Source: Zantedeschia hybrid cultivar (Eukaryota > Streptophyta > Magnoliopsida > Alismatales > Araceae). From it: a DNA stretch of 64,000 bases. The translations under genes were made by a program, and so were the position numbers. Each line of letters begins with the position of its first letter. Position 1 is the first letter of the stretch. The notes below the pieces were generated by a model. That model searched no databases and was not told the DNA's origin. It worked only from the letters and a program-made list of their open reading frames with translations. The stretch covers positions 20,308,234 through 20,372,233 of the forward strand of contig JARZZO010000014.1 of the NCBI GenBank assembly GCA_030544215.1, written 5' to 3'. Shown one piece after another: positions 1 through 11,264 of this stretch.

Positions 1-240
1 CATTTTCAGTATATATACAGGAAGTATTTGTGGCTTTACCTTGATGTTTGTGCATGATCGACTGAATCTGGTTTTTCATAAATCCGAGATCTTGTCGTCG
101 TTTTTGCTGTAGCTCGCAAGGCCGAGACCCGATGTAGGTTCGGATGGGCAGTTGATAAAATATCGCCACTGATAGTATATACGGCCGGGGCCTTTACTAA
201 CGTGGTTCATATGATCCGAGGGGACATCTTGCCGGCCCCG

Positions 241-1094
241 ACGCGGTCTGCGTGGCCGAAGCCACTCTCGGCCAGGTTTATGCGGACTTAGAATACCATG
301 CCGCTCCCGATACGGTTTGCATGGCCGAAGCCACTCCCGGTACGGTTTACACGGACTTAGAGAGAATACCATGCCGCTCTCGATATGGTTTGCATGGCCG
401 AAGCCACTCCCAGTATGGTTTATACAGACTTAGAGAGAATACCATGCCGCTCCCGATATGGTTTGCATAGCCGAAGCCACTCCCGGTACGGTTTACACGG
501 ACTTAGAGAGAATACTATGCCGCTCCCGATACGGTTTGCATGGCCGAAGCCACTCCCGGTACGGTTTACACGGACTTAGAGAGAATACCATGCCGCTCCC
601 GATACGGTTTGCATGGCCGAAGCCACTCCCGGTACGGTTTACACGGACTTAGAGAGAATACCACGCCGCTCCCGATACGGTTTGCATGGCCGAAGCCACT
701 CCCGGTACGGTTTATACGGACTTAGAGAGAATACCATGCCGCTCCCGATACGGTTTGCATGGCCGAAGCCACTCCCGGTACGGTTTACACGGACTTAGAG
801 AGAATACCATGCCGCTCCCGATACGGTTTGCATGGCCGAAGCCACTTCCGGTACGGTTTACACGGACTTAGAGAATACCACGCCGCTCCCGATACGGTTT
901 GCATGGCCGAAGCCACTCCCGGTACGGTTTACACTGACTTAGAGAGAATACCATGCCGCTCCCGATACGGTTTGCATGGCCGAAGCCACTCCCGGTACGG
1001 TTTACACGGACTTAGAGAGAATACCATGCCGCTCCCGATACGGTTTGCACGGCCGAAGCCACTCCCGGTACGGTTTACACGGACTTAGAGAGAA
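241..1094 (-). repeat. 73-bp tandem repeat array, about 12 units, 3' of integrase
   Basis: The motif GGCCGAAGCCACTC recurs about every 73 bp, near 253, 323, 396, 470, 543, 616, 689, 762, 835, 904, 977 and 1050. Each unit also carries two half-similar segments, CCCGATACGGTTTGCATGG and CCCGGTACGGTTTACACGG, so it looks like an older internal duplication that was then amplified. Units are nearly identical. The first unit is the most diverged, and the unit ending near 870 lacks 4 bp. The array creates a ladder of overlapping short ORFs on the plus strand that are by-products, not genes. It lies between the integrase stop and the missing 3' LTR, where Tat-group elements often carry variable tandem repeats. 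Confidence 0.95.
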
Positions 1095-1163
1095 ATGCAC
1101 CCAGGTTTTCTGAAAAAGAGACCTTTATTCATACCTTCCGGCTAAAAGTCCGGGAAAAGTGAT

Positions 1164-2345
1164 TTACATAAAATAACGCCGAAGGCGTTCTACATTCCAG
1201 GTGCGAGGGAGAGGTTGGCTCGAAAGGGTCTCCAACCGATAAGCCCCTCGTCTGATTACCTCTTTGACCCGATAGGCCCCCTCCCAGTTGGGGGCAAGCT
1301 TTCCTGAGGCATCGGCCGGTTTAGAAGCATGAGCATTCCTTAACACGAGGCTCCCGATTTCAAAGCTTCGGGGCTTCACTCGAGTGTTGTGGTACCTGGC
1401 CATGCGCTGCTGATAAGCCGCCAGCCGGATGCGAGCCCTATCTCGGGTTTCTTCTATGAGGTCCAGATGATCCTTCAAGCCTTCTTCGTTGGCCTCCGGA
1501 TCGTAGGCAATGATTCTTGGAGAGGGAAGGCCGACTTCCACGGGAATAACGGCCTCTATCCCATAAGCCATGCGAAATGGAGTTTCGCCGATTGGGGTCC
1601 GGCTCGTAGTCCGATATGCCCATAGCACACTTGGTAACTCTTCTACCCACCGGCCTTTGGCTTCGCCGAGGCGGGTTTTCAGTCCCTGCAACAGGCTTCG
1701 GTTGGTGACTTCAACCTGGCCGTTTGCCCGAGGGTGTGCTACCGAAGTGAACTTGTGAAGAATGCCGAAGCCGGCGCAGTTGTCGCTGAACCGACGGCTA
1801 TCGAACTGCTTTCCGTTATCCGAAATGATAGCCCGGGGGATGCCGATCTGGCAAATGATGGACTTCCATACGAAGTTCCAAGCATTGCTATCGGTTATTG
1901 ACGCGAGGGGTTCGGCTTCTACCCACTTAGTAAAATAGTCTACTGCCACGATGAGGAATTTCCTTTGGCCGGTGGTGACGGGAAAAGGCCCCAGGAGGTC
2001 GATTCCCCATTGAGCGAAAGGCCAGGGGTCGGATAAGGGGGTCAGAAGGGTGGCTGCCTGGTGGATGAGGGAGCTGAACCTCTGGCACTGATCACAGCGC
2101 CGAACGAGGGCTAAAGCGTCCTTTCGGAGTGTCGGCCACCAGTATCCTTGCCTCAGAAGTTTGTGAGCCAGGGCCCTTCCTCCCGCATGCGCTCCGCATA
2201 CCCCTTCGTGTACTTCTCTCATGGCGTAGTCGGCTTCGGTCGGGCCGAGGCACCGTAGCAGCGGTCGGCCGAAGGACTTCTTGTATAATAACCCGTCCAG
2301 AAGGAGGAAGTGGGATGAACGTTGCCGAACGTGCTTTGCCTCCTT
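1164..2345 (-). pseudogene. Integrase domain of the Ty3/gypsy element
   Basis: The open frame runs from just after the stop at 2346-2348 to a stop at 1164. The first methionine at 2222 is internal to the polyprotein. An N-terminal zinc-binding region shows the spaced histidines HEGVCGAH and the pair CDQCQ. The catalytic core follows: first Asp in WGIDLLGPFP, second in ISDNGKQFD, Glu in ANGQVEVTNRSL, matching the D,D-35-E pattern of retroviral-type integrases. The C-terminal part ends with a GAYRLE segment typical of this group. It would insert element cDNA into nuclear DNA. The domain itself is open, but the upstream stop uncouples it from reverse transcriptase. Confidence 0.92.
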
Positions 2346-3171
2346 TCAGTCTGGCGGGACTTCTCCTCGGAGGAGAAAAGCGACGAGGGGAGTCATCCAG
2401 GTCTCGGCTTCGGCCTCGGTGATTTGCATGGCCTCAGGTTCGCCGAGGCTTGGTTCGGCGAGTTCCTCTACTAAGATCATTCGGCCTCCTCCCCCGTCTT
2501 GGGTTGACGCCAGCCGGGAAAGTGCATCGGCTCGGGCATTCTCGGCTCTCGGGATCCTCACGATTTCATAAGAATCGAATTGAGCAAGGATCTTGCGAGT
2601 CACCTGGAGATAAGATGCCATTATCGCATCCCGAGCCTCGTATTCTCCGGAAATATGGCTGGCGATCAGCTGAGAGTCGCTGAAGGCTTTTAGGTTCCGG
2701 GCGCCGAGCTTCCTCGCGGCCCGGAGGCCAGAAATGAGGGCTTCATACTCGGCGGCGTTATTAGTCACTGGAATTGAGAAACGTAAGGCGTACTCCGTGA
2801 CGACTCCTTCGGGCGATGCCAGGATCCACCCGGCGCCACTGCCCGTGGAGCACGTGGAGCCGTCTACAAAGAGTTGCCACTCGTCTGCTGGTGTACGAGC
2901 CGAAGTGTCCTCGGCTTCGGGCACGTCGGCTTTCGGCTGAAGTGCCGAGGAAGCGCTGGGAGTGAGTTCGGCGATGAAGTCCGCCAATGCCTGGGCTTTA
3001 ATTGCTACCCGAGGTGCGTAGGAGTTGTCGAACTCTCCTAGATCAATCGCCCATTTTGCCAGCCTGCCGGACACCTCCGGCCGGGAGAGAATTTGCCTCA
3101 GGGGCTGGTCGGTGAGAACCTTTACTGAATGGGCCAGAAAATAAGGCCGGAGCCTCCTCGCGGACGAGACG
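2346..3171 (-). pseudogene. RNase H domain of the Ty3/gypsy element
   Basis: This frame carries the RNase H signature: WQLFVDGSTCSTGSGAG with the first Asp, NNAAEYEALISGL with the Glu, FSDSQLIASHISGEY with the second Asp, and ENARADALSRLAS with the last Asp. It begins with the connection region after reverse transcriptase (PYFLAHSVKVLTDQPL). It is in a different frame from the reverse transcriptase upstream, so there is a frameshift near 3170. It ends in a TGA at 2346-2348, where the polyprotein should read on into integrase; a CGA-to-TGA transition is the simplest reading. Confidence 0.9.
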
Positions 3172-4366
3172 AGGCCAAAGCCAATTTTTCCAGCGCGAGA
3201 TACCGGAGTTCCGCTCCTTGAAGGGCTCGGCTGGTATAATAGACTGGCTTCTGAACGCCATCTTGCTCTCGGATAAGGACGGCGCTGAGAGCCGTCTCGG
3301 ATACTGTAAGGTACAGGCTCAGAGGCTCCCCGGGGACCGGCTTGGATAGAATGGGGACTTTGGAGAGGTAGGCCTTCAGCTGGTCGAAGGCTGCCTGGCA
3401 CTCATCCGTCCATTCGAAGCTATTGGCCTTCTTCAGTAGCTTGCAGAAGGGGAAACAGTAATCCGCCGCCCTCGACATGAAGCGGCTTAGGGCCGCGATC
3501 CTCCCGTTCAGCTTCTGTACCTCTCGGAGGTTTGCCGGGGGGCGCATTTGTACGATGGCCGAAACCTTCTCGGGGTTAGCTTCTACCCCTCGGTGGGTGA
3601 CCATGTAGCCGAGGAACTTCCCGGAGGCTACTTCGAAGGCGCACTTGGCCGGGTTCAACTTCATCTTGTATCGCCGCAGGGCGGAGAATGTCTCGGCCAA
3701 GTCGGCCAAATGTTCTGCAGCGAGGCGGCTTTTGACCAACATGTCGTCTATATAGACCTCCATGTTACGGCCGAGCTGCGGGGCGAACACTTTATTGACA
3801 AGGCACTGATATGTCGCGCCGGTATTCTTCAGACCGAAGGGCATCCGGGTATAGCAATATAGACCTAGATCGGTCGTGAAGCTGGTTTTGCTCTCATCAT
3901 CCGGATGCATCAGGATCTGGTGATAGCCTGAATAGGCGTCGAGGAAGCTTAAGAGTTCGTGGCCGGAGGTTGCATCCACCACCTGATCTATCCGAGGCAG
4001 CGGGAAGCTATCCATCGGACAGGCCTTATTGAGGTTGGTGAAGTCCACGCACATTCGCCACTTGCCATCCTTCTTCGGCACCATCACCACGTTGGCGATC
4101 TAGTCCGGGTGATGCACCTCTCGGAGGTGTCCGGCGTCCAGCCCCTTCTGCACTTCGGCTTGGATGGCGGCTCTCCTTTCCTGATTGAAGGTGCGCCGCT
4201 TCTGCTTAATCGGGGGCTGGTCGGGATCGGTATGTAGTCGGTGCTCCGTTACCTCTGGGTCAACCCCGGGCATGTCCGCTGGAGACCAGGCGAAGACGTC
4301 GAGATTCTTTTTCAAGAATTCGGTGAGCTTTTCTGCTTCGGTCTTCTCCAGGCCGGAGCCTATCAT
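3172..4366 (-). pseudogene. Reverse transcriptase domain of the Ty3/gypsy element
   Basis: Two open segments, 4100-4366 and 3122-4090, are separated by a single TAG at 4100-4102. It sits in the conserved stretch just before NVVMVPKKDGKWRMC, where related elements usually have tryptophan. Later motifs are ACPMDSFPLPRIDQ, SFLDAYSGYHQI, the palm-domain MPFGLKNTGATYQ, and the catalytic YIDDMLVKS. After LALEKLALA the frame loses similarity, which places a frameshift near 3170. It would copy element RNA into DNA. The catalytic motifs survive despite the breaks. Confidence 0.93.
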
Positions 4367-4375
4367 CAGGATTCG

Positions 4376-5655
4376 TCATTCGCCTCCCGGAACCGGAATG
4401 GCGAGGAGTGCTTCTCTCGGGGATGCCTCGGCTGATGATTCGATCGCTAGGGTTTCGGCTGCAGCCTTCCCTTTGACCGAAATCATATAGCATTGCCGGG
4501 CTGCTTCTTGATTTCCCTTGGCCTCGCCTATTCCATGGCTAGTATGAAACTTTAGCTTTTGATGGAAAGACGAAGGCACGGCTCCGACCCCGCCGATTAG
4601 CCTTCGGCCGAAGATGGCGTTGTAGGCTGAATCGATTTTTACAACGGCAAAATCCGTTTCGACGGTTAGTTGCCGGGGGGTGGAGCCTATGGTTACAGGG
4701 AGTCGAACAATGCCCTCTACTCGGCAGGGCGAGCCGTTAAAACCGAAGATGGGACCCCGGTGAGGCTTCATATTAGCCTCACTCAATCCCATTTTTTCAA
4801 AACAATCGTAAAATAAGATGTTTGGGGCGCTTCCATTATCGACAAAAATGCGATGTACATCGTAACTATTTATTACAGCGTTTATGACGAGGGCGTCGTC
4901 GTGAGGGACCTGAATATCAGCCAGGTCCTCTGAGCCGAAGGTAATATCTTCTTGGCGAGGCCGCTTCGGCTCGACGTCAATCGTCGCTATAGTGGCAGAG
5001 CTGCGCTGCCGCTGCCTTGATCCTTCCCCTGGCCCTCCGGATATCATCATAATAGACCCAGAGCTGGGTCTTTGATGGGATGTTTCCACTGGGGCCGAGG
5101 TGACCTTTGGCGGAGGAGCAGCTTCCTTCACCGGGGGCTGCTGTTGCCTGGGCGTCTCAGAGACGTCTCGGTTTCGCTGTGGCGGGGGTTGCTCTCGTCG
5201 GAACTGCGGCAGTCTTCCCTCCCGGATGAGGCGGTCGATTTCTTCTCGAAGCTGCCGGCACTCGTCCGTCGTGTGGCTGATCTCCCGGTGATATTCGCAG
5301 TATTTGCCGGGGTCCCTTCGGCGAAGATCCGTCTTCATGCGATCTGGTCGCCGGATCATGCCCTTCACCTCCATGAGCATTCGGGAAGGGGGAGCAGGTA
5401 AGGGTAGGTACCGCTGTTGCGGGTCCCGTCGCCTCTCTCTGTCCCAGTCCTCCCTGCTATATCGCTTTCGGGAGGGCTCTTGATCTTCGGGCCGAGGTTG
5501 GACCACCTGAGGGGCAGGTGCCGAGGCTGCTTCGACTGTGCCTTTACCTCTGGACATCATCAAGGCCTCCCGGTTGATATATTTGTGGGCCTGGGCTACG
5601 AGGTCCTGGAAGGTAGGGGGATGGCATTTCCCTATGGAGCCGAGGAGCCCTTCAT
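4376..5655 (-). pseudogene. Gag C-terminal part plus aspartic protease
   Basis: The frame is open from the edge of the inserted solo LTR (about 5655) to a TGA at 4376-4378; the first ATG at 5563 is internal. The first third is gag: CHPPTFQDLVAQAHKYIN, then an Arg/Glu-rich linker. It then has a zinc-knuckle-like module with CEYHREISHTTDECRQL and IDRLIREG. A Pro/Gln-rich spacer leads to a retropepsin with catalytic motif FVDNGSAPNIL and a YNAIFGRRLIG flap-proximal motif. The protease cuts the polyprotein in the particle. The matching gag N-terminal half lies at 6999-8014 on the other side of the insertion. Confidence 0.9.
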
Positions 5656-5660
5656 CCCGA

Positions 5661-6993
5661 TGTAGGTGCTGAAAATTTGCTCGTGTGATTAATGTGATAA
5701 ACTATGTTGTTTAGGGTAAATTAACCTATTAAAAAAAATGCAACTAATGTGCTGTGATCGCCAGAAACTTTTAACTAAAAAGCTTCAAAAGAGTTTGATC
5801 GCTTACCTGTTTAAATGCGGAAGAATGAATCCTTGGTTCCCCTCTTTCAGCCGGCTGAAGAAAGAGAGCCTCTTCTTGTTCTTTCGTTCTTGCTGTTGTA
5901 TGTTGAGGATCGTCCAGAAGTTCTCCTGGCTTCGTGCTTGATTTCCCTCTTTTTGAACTCTTGTTGTTGTTGTTGAATGCAGCAGACAGAGAGACACAGA
6001 AAAATAAAGAAGAAATAGTGATGAGAATCTAAATAGAAATAATATCAAATTTAACTATGATTAGAAACATGTATAAACAGCAACTCACTTGTTTAGATGG
6101 CTTTGAAACCCCTTTAGAACAGATGGGTTTTGGAGAATTAATGATGTGGTGTGTTGCATGCAGTGAGTATGAGAGAATGAAACTAAAGAATGAAAATGAA
6201 ATTCATATATGAAAAACTTATGCCCAGTCCAGTTGGTTGAAGCTTTGAAGGAGATGAAGATCTTGAAGAAGGATGCCGACTTCTGGTGGCAGCACTCCGG
6301 CGTTCCGACGTGGTTGCTTCGATCTTCAAATCGCTATAACGCTGAGGCTCAATAATTCTCTCTCTTTTTTTTTTCTTTTTTAACTCCTTGAGATGCAAGG
6401 TATTTATAGGCATTTTCTGCGTTCGCGATTAACATAGAAAAATCTCGAATTTATCTACTTTAATCGACAGATAATTACTGATTAATTCATCTTTATCTGT
6501 AATTATCTAAAACGCGTCCACCTTGGCTGACGCCTTTCAGATTAAATTAAGATAAGGATAAATATCCGGGAAAACTTATCTTTATCTTTATTAGCTAAAA
6601 CGCGTCCACGTTAGTAGACGTCTTTTACCTTAATTAAGATAAGGATAAACATCCGGAAGAGAAGTTAAAACAGCCTAGGAAACCTAAATCGCGTCGACCT
6701 TCACAGACGCCTTTTAGTTAATAAATCAATTAATTAAAATTCAAATTTAAACGCAAAAATAGGAATAAACTCTAAATGGCGTCCACATGGGTCGACGCCT
6801 TTTAGGATTCTTCATATTTTAACTAAAATTTGAGCTAAAATCAATTCAATTGATTAACTTAAACATGTCTGTTTGATCCGACACTCAAAAATATCAATAA
6901 AAATTAATTAATGATTAATTATCAGACCATTATGAGGCATTATTATATGATATGAAATTTACTCAAAATGACGTCAAAATTAGCGTGTCTACA
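5661..6993 (-). mobile_element. 1333-bp solo LTR inserted in gag, TSD CCCGA
   Basis: The sequence starts TGTAGGTGCTG and ends GCGTGTCTACA on the plus strand, so the ends are TGTAG...CTACA. It is flanked by a perfect 5-bp repeat CCCGA at 5656-5660 and 6994-6998. Removing it rejoins the interrupted gag. A TATAAATA box on the minus strand (6401-6408) sets the orientation as minus. No primer site or coding region is present, so this is a solo LTR left by recombination between two LTRs. It contains at least four GCGTC...GACGC palindromes (about 6510, 6597, 6688 and 6773). The family is related in design to the LTRs at 14532 and 28919. Confidence 0.93.
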
Positions 6994-6998
6994 CCCGA

Positions 6999-8014
6999 CA
7001 CCCGCTGATCACGGCCGAGACCGCAATCGAGCTATCGAGGTTCGGGATTTGGGCGGCCTCGGTCCGAAACTTGGTGAAATACTCCTGGAGAGTTTCGGTG
7101 GGGCCTTGCCGGATGGCTAGCAGGCTGGCGGAGGTTTTACATTGCAGGGTGGCGTCATAAAACTGGTCGATAAACAGCTGGCCCAACTGGACCAGGGAGT
7201 GGACGGAGTTGGGGGCCATTGTCTCGAACCAGGTGAGGGCAGTCTTCTCGAGGGTGAGGGGGAAAAGTCGGCAGCGGACTGCCTCGGCGACCCCTCGGAC
7301 CGAGAGGTAAGTGTTGAATCTCTGGAAATGACAGACCGGATCTGTCATTCCGTCATAGAGAGGGCCCTTCGGCAGCTTGAAATTGGGAGGCACCTCGGTA
7401 ACCAGGAGCTCTGGCGTGAACGGGGTCTGCTCCAAGATGTTGCTAGCAAGAGGTGCCCCGTATGGCCGAGACACCATCTGCTGCATTTCCTTCCGCATTG
7501 CCGTCAGCCGCCGGTCCAGGTCCGGGGCGGTCGAGGTGGCGACTGATTGTCCTCCGGTCCTGGCCGGGCGGAATTCCGACGAAGCATAGCCCTGCTCCGT
7601 CAGGCGGTCAGCGCGAGGCGCTCGGGTAGGTAGCGCCGAGGGCTCGCTGCGTGCCGTAGCGGTTTCGTCGGGGGAAACCGGTGTAGGCGTCGGCCGGAAC
7701 CGGGTATCTTGAACTAGGTAGAGTGGGGGGAGCGGCGCTTGCTGAGGAAGCTGTTCCATCAATTCTATGCGCTGGGCGATGGCGGATACCATCTCCTGAA
7801 GAGGCGCTAGGGATGTGACGGCAGCTGCTAGCGTCGCCATTTGTTGCTAGAGCATCCCCACCCGGTCTTCCGCAGCGAGAGACTCTGGTATGACTGGCAG
7901 AGCCACGCTCGGCGGAGCAGAAGGGACGCCTTCGGAGGGCAGCAGCTGTGCCGAGGCTTCCCGTGCCTCTGCCTCACTCTGTCCGGACCGTCGGGTTACA
8001 GGTTGTTGAGACAT
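6999..8014 (-). pseudogene. Gag N-terminal half of the Ty3/gypsy element
   Basis: The likely start is the ATG at 8012-8014 (MSQQPVTRRSG), 17 bases inside the primer-binding site. A TAG at 7847-7849 interrupts the frame before QQMATLAAAV. The rest is open to the solo-LTR edge. The retrotransposon gag core is visible: PKGPLYDGMTDPVCHFQRF, FPLTLEKTALTWFETM, QFYDATLQCKTSASLLAIR and TLQEYFTKFRTEAAQI. It would form the particle shell. The stop before the core and the 1.3-kb insertion make this copy non-functional. Confidence 0.9.
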
Positions 8015-8030
8015 GACTTGTTTGTTCGAT

Positions 8031-8047
8031 TCCCACAGACGGCGCCA
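8031..8047 (-). other. Primer-binding site of the Ty3/gypsy element
   Basis: Read on the minus strand this is TGGCGCCGTCTGTGGGA, two bases inside the 5' LTR. TGGCGCC is the usual start of primer sites in Tat/Athila-group elements, where a tRNA 3' end primes minus-strand DNA synthesis. I cannot say which tRNA is used. Confidence 0.8.
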
Positions 8048-8049
8048 CG

Positions 8050-8916
8050 TGATGTAGCCGAAGCTATCACAACCGGATTCCGAAGTTGGAATCCGAAGTT
8101 ATGGATCCAGAGCTGGGTCGGATCGGTATAAGAGGCCTGACGGGGATCTGGATGGCGACAGAGGCAGAGGCGAAGACGAAGGTCCGAGGCCGAGAGCCGC
8201 TCGGTCGGAAGCTGGCTAGTACCCGGAAGGCGGGGCCGAATCTCCCTCGGACGAGGAGTAGCCGGCGCACGGCGTCGAGACCGGGGAGAGGAGTCCGAGG
8301 TCGGCGGCCGAGACCGACTCGGGAAGGTCGGCGATGATTCGAACCGAGCCCCTGCAGGAGGGAAAGAAGAAGAAACCGGTCAGCAGTAGTCTCGGGCTTC
8401 GGCCCTAAAGAACCCCTTCCGACGGTCAAGTTAGCTTCTGAAGAATAGTCGATTCAGAAGGCAAATAGTAGCTTTAATGTTATTTGGACTATAGTCCTTG
8501 AAGGTCTCGGAGACATACCTTTGGTAATAAATAGCGGTGTATTTATAGCAGAGGATAGAGGATGGTTAACGGTGACAGCCGATATAGGACTATGTTCCGG
8601 GCTTACTGGTAAACCGTCATAGTGTCTAATCCTCCACCGGAGTGGGCCGAATACGGCTGTCGGGCCGAAGGGGGTTGGGCCACTGATGGGTCGAAGCCTG
8701 CTGGGTCTAGGGCTACTGCGCTACTCAAGGGCCGTAGGCTGGTGGGCCGCTGACGGGCCAAAGCCTGTTGGGCCGGGAGCAACGGTGCCGCTTACGGGCC
8801 GAGGGTTGTTGGGCTGCTGATGGGCCGAAGGCTTCCTGAAGGCCTTCCACTGCTGCTGCTAGGCTGAACCGGGTTTGGACTTGTTTTAATGGGCCGAATC
8901 AGATTTTGCCTCATCA
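8050..8916 (-). repeat. 5' LTR (867 bp) of the Ty3/gypsy element
   Basis: On the minus strand it starts TGATGAGGCAAAATC and ends GGCTACATCA, giving matching TGATG...CATCA ends. It directly precedes the primer-binding site. A TATAAATA box lies at 8540-8547 on the minus strand. The left part is GC-rich with many GGGCCGAAG-type repeats on the upstream (U3) side. The bases to the right (TACAT) would be one half of the target duplication; the other half is off-window. Confidence 0.88.
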
Positions 8917-10361
8917 TACATCATGTTGTTTACATATAAACTTAAATTAACTCATACAAAATTTTGATATATCCAAGCCGAATCAGGCCAAGCCGACCAA
9001 AATCTAAATCCAAACTTTTTAATTTCTGGACCGGACCAATTTTTTTTATCGAACCAATTTCATAGGCCCAATCCCGATTAAAATAGGACGGGGCCTCTAA
9101 GCCTTCCGGCCGGCCCCCTCCAATTGACATCCCTATTGATAGTTGTTGGTGTTTGATGTACCCTTTCACCTAACATATACAATTGCCACAGCTGTCGTAG
9201 CATATTTAATAGTGCATGATCTCCACAGGCGAAGAACTTATGTGGCGCGGTGACGCCTTCAACCATCAAGTCGTCTTCATCTCTCACCTGCTATGATCTA
9301 CCTTCACCGCGTCGAGATGGTTTAGTTACATCCTTCGAGCCGAAGGAAGTTGGAAGAGTGATTAAGTTTTGCATCTGGGTTCAACATCACATGACGAACC
9401 CATCTTGTTTATTAATTTTTCTTGCACCTGCTACTAGCTACTTCACAAGTGGCAGGTGCGATCCGTGCCAGTTGGAACCCACGGAGATGCGGATATGTTT
9501 TGCAGGTGCTTTGTTTGTTTTAGTGTAAAATTTTATAAATTATCGGTTTTAAAATCACTTGTTTTAAAACAAGTGAAATTTTCTTGTTTTAAAGTTAAGA
9601 AATATTTATTTAATTGTTTGTAAAATAAACAAAAGGGATGCTTCAATTTTATTGTTTTGATTTACAATGAGTCTTTACTGTAAACCAAAATAAGAGAATT
9701 AGACTATCAAGTGGACAGACAAAGTTTAGACGAGACTTTGTTTTATATTATTTTACATCATTCCAAATAATTAAAAATACTATAAAATTAAGCAGTTGTT
9801 TCAAATTAAGCGCACCCACCGAGCGAGTGTTGACAAAGGTTCCAAGTTCCAAAAGTCTCTTTGGCCGTTCGTGGCTTCACGTTCCAGGGTTAAGGTTTCC
9901 GCCAGCTTTAACATATAAAACAATGATCAACTTAATTTTATGTGATAAAATTAACAACATACCAACATCCTAGATAGTTATCAACTTAATTTATCCATTC
10001 AAATGCATACGCGTGGGTGAGTAATTAATATTCACACATAAGTTTATCCATTCAAATGCATATGCATGGGTGAGTAATATCCGCACGTAAACAAAACTGA
10101 AGAAGGAAAAGGAAATTAACAAAGGGGAAGCACTAATGCACCATTATCTCTGACTATGACAATGACATGATCCACAATATAAATATCCACACCTATTTAC
10201 CAACTACTTGATAGAATTATAAGAGGCAGAAGGATAACTTCCATTGCAGATTTGAGAAGACGATTGAGTCGGCGGCAGACCACCATGTGCAAGATTCGTA
10301 CTTAGTTTCTGCTGTTCACCACCACTTAGTTGGTAGATTTATTTATTTTTATATGTCTAAT
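8917..10361. other. Intergenic; transposon end and short duplications, no gene seen
   Basis: No convincing coding region. The stretch 8940-9135 is rich in GGACCGGACC-type runs and ends CAATTGACATCCCTA, which looks like one hAT terminus, with no clear partner end. Around 9250-9520 there are short ORFs on both strands with no recognisable domain. At 9990-10085 a segment of about 55 bp (TTTATCCATTCAAATGCATA...GGGTGAGTAAT) is duplicated in tandem. The rest is AT-rich. Confidence 0.6.
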
Positions 10362-10725
10362 TAGGGGCGTCAATTGGACGGGTCAGTAATCCAGTCCAAC
10401 TCAATCCCTATGAAAAGAAATTTGCCTGGCTCAAGTTATATAAATTAGATTGAACTAAATGTGAGTTGATATTAGTTAAATCTAAGATAAGCTGGACTGA
10501 AAATGGGTTGCTTAGTTTAATTTGTTGACTTTTACAATAATTCATTCAAAAAGTAAAATACTTCTAATAAATTATTTATAAACAAAGTCAGTCCAATCTA
10601 ATCTAACGCACTCATTATTGAGTTGAGACTGAATTTAGACTGAATTTGAGTTAAATTTAAACTAAAATTGAGCTGGACTATTTTGAATTTGAGTTAAACT
10701 CAAAGTATCACATAACCCATCACTA
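10362..10725. mobile_element. hAT-like MITE, copy 1 (364 bp)
   Basis: Starts TAGGGGCGTCAATTGGACGG and ends ACCCATCACTA. The flanking 8-mers TGTCTAAT (10354-10361) and TATCTAAT (10726-10733) differ at one base, fitting an old 8-bp hAT target duplication. The interior is AT-rich with repeated TGAATTTGAGTTAAA-like words and no coding capacity. It is related to the copies at 18275-18652 (inverted relative to this one) and 21628-21814 (internally deleted). Confidence 0.8.
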
Positions 10726-10733
10726 TATCTAAT

Positions 10734-11158
10734 GCACCACATGACACCACCCCAGGAACATCACCCCTCTTGTCTATCCCCTCCCCAATAAGAGAAAAAT
10801 AGGCAATTGAGGAAACTTGAAATGTTCTCATGTTTCATAACCGATCGAGGAAGGTCGGCACTCGGGAAGAGGGTAAACAAATCAACCCTTTGTACATATA
10901 TGGTGGAACTAAGATCCTGTACTCAGTAAAGTAAGAGGGAGGGGAGATCAAATATTGTCAAAATCTACCTCATTCATTCACGCCCCTGTGACTCTCCTTC
11001 TCTTTACTGACGGAGTCCAGTTCAAATCTGAACATAGAGGATCTCAACTCTATATGATGAAATATTATTGCCCTTACGTTCAAGTATAGAAGTTAAATTT
11101 GACTAGAGAGAAGAGAATTATATATGGTATGATAAGACCGTTCTGCCCTTAGGCTGGC
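10734..11158. promoter_or_regulatory. Region upstream of ASR
   Basis: No gene seen. This is the segment between the hAT MITE and the ASR TATA box, so ASR control elements probably lie here. I do not see a clear G-box or ABRE core (ACGTG) close to the TATA box. The MITE sits only about 430 bp upstream of the TATA box. Confidence 0.45.
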
Positions 11159-11166
11159 TATAAATA
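11159..11166 (+). promoter_or_regulatory. TATA box of ASR
   Basis: TATAAATA in the context GGCTATAAATACTCC, about 100 bp before the ATG, a normal distance for a plant promoter with a short 5' leader. Confidence 0.75.
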
Positions 11167-11264
11167 CTCCCACCCCCTGGTTCTCGTCTTCTCATTACGA
11201 GCAGATCTCAGCCCTAAGATTGACCTGCCCTTCTGGTCTGGAGCCCGTGTGTTCCCCTGTCACC

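Larger units (their letters stand above)
1..8916 (-). mobile_element. Ty3/gypsy (Tat/Retand-type) LTR retrotransposon, decayed, 3' end off-window
   Basis: Reading leftward on the minus strand the order is 5' LTR (8050-8916), primer-binding site, gag, aspartic protease, reverse transcriptase, RNase H and integrase, then a tandem repeat array. RNase H before integrase is the Ty3/gypsy order. The TGGCGCC primer site and a long gag-protease ORF with the VDNGS protease motif suggest the Tat/Retand group. The coding frame is broken by in-frame stops at 7847-7849, 4376-4378, 4100-4102 and 2346-2348, a frameshift near 3170, and an inserted solo LTR at 5661-6993. This copy cannot make a full polyprotein. 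Positions 1-240 are further 3' noncoding sequence of the element with no feature I recognise. No 3' LTR is visible, so it must start left of the window or be missing. Confidence 0.93.

Noticed and set aside
252..1088. Ladder of 61-109-aa plus-strand ORFs, or a CRISPR-like array
   Set aside because: They are one 73-bp unit read in shifting frames (73 is not a multiple of three). There are no unique spacers between units, and the array lies in a plant retroelement.
7142..7546. 134-aa plus-strand ORF
   Set aside because: It lies antisense to the gag N-terminal half and has no family resemblance.
9078..9528. Short ORFs on both strands that look slightly gene-like
   Set aside because: No domain, no splice structure and no upstream promoter signal; kept only as part of an intergenic entry.
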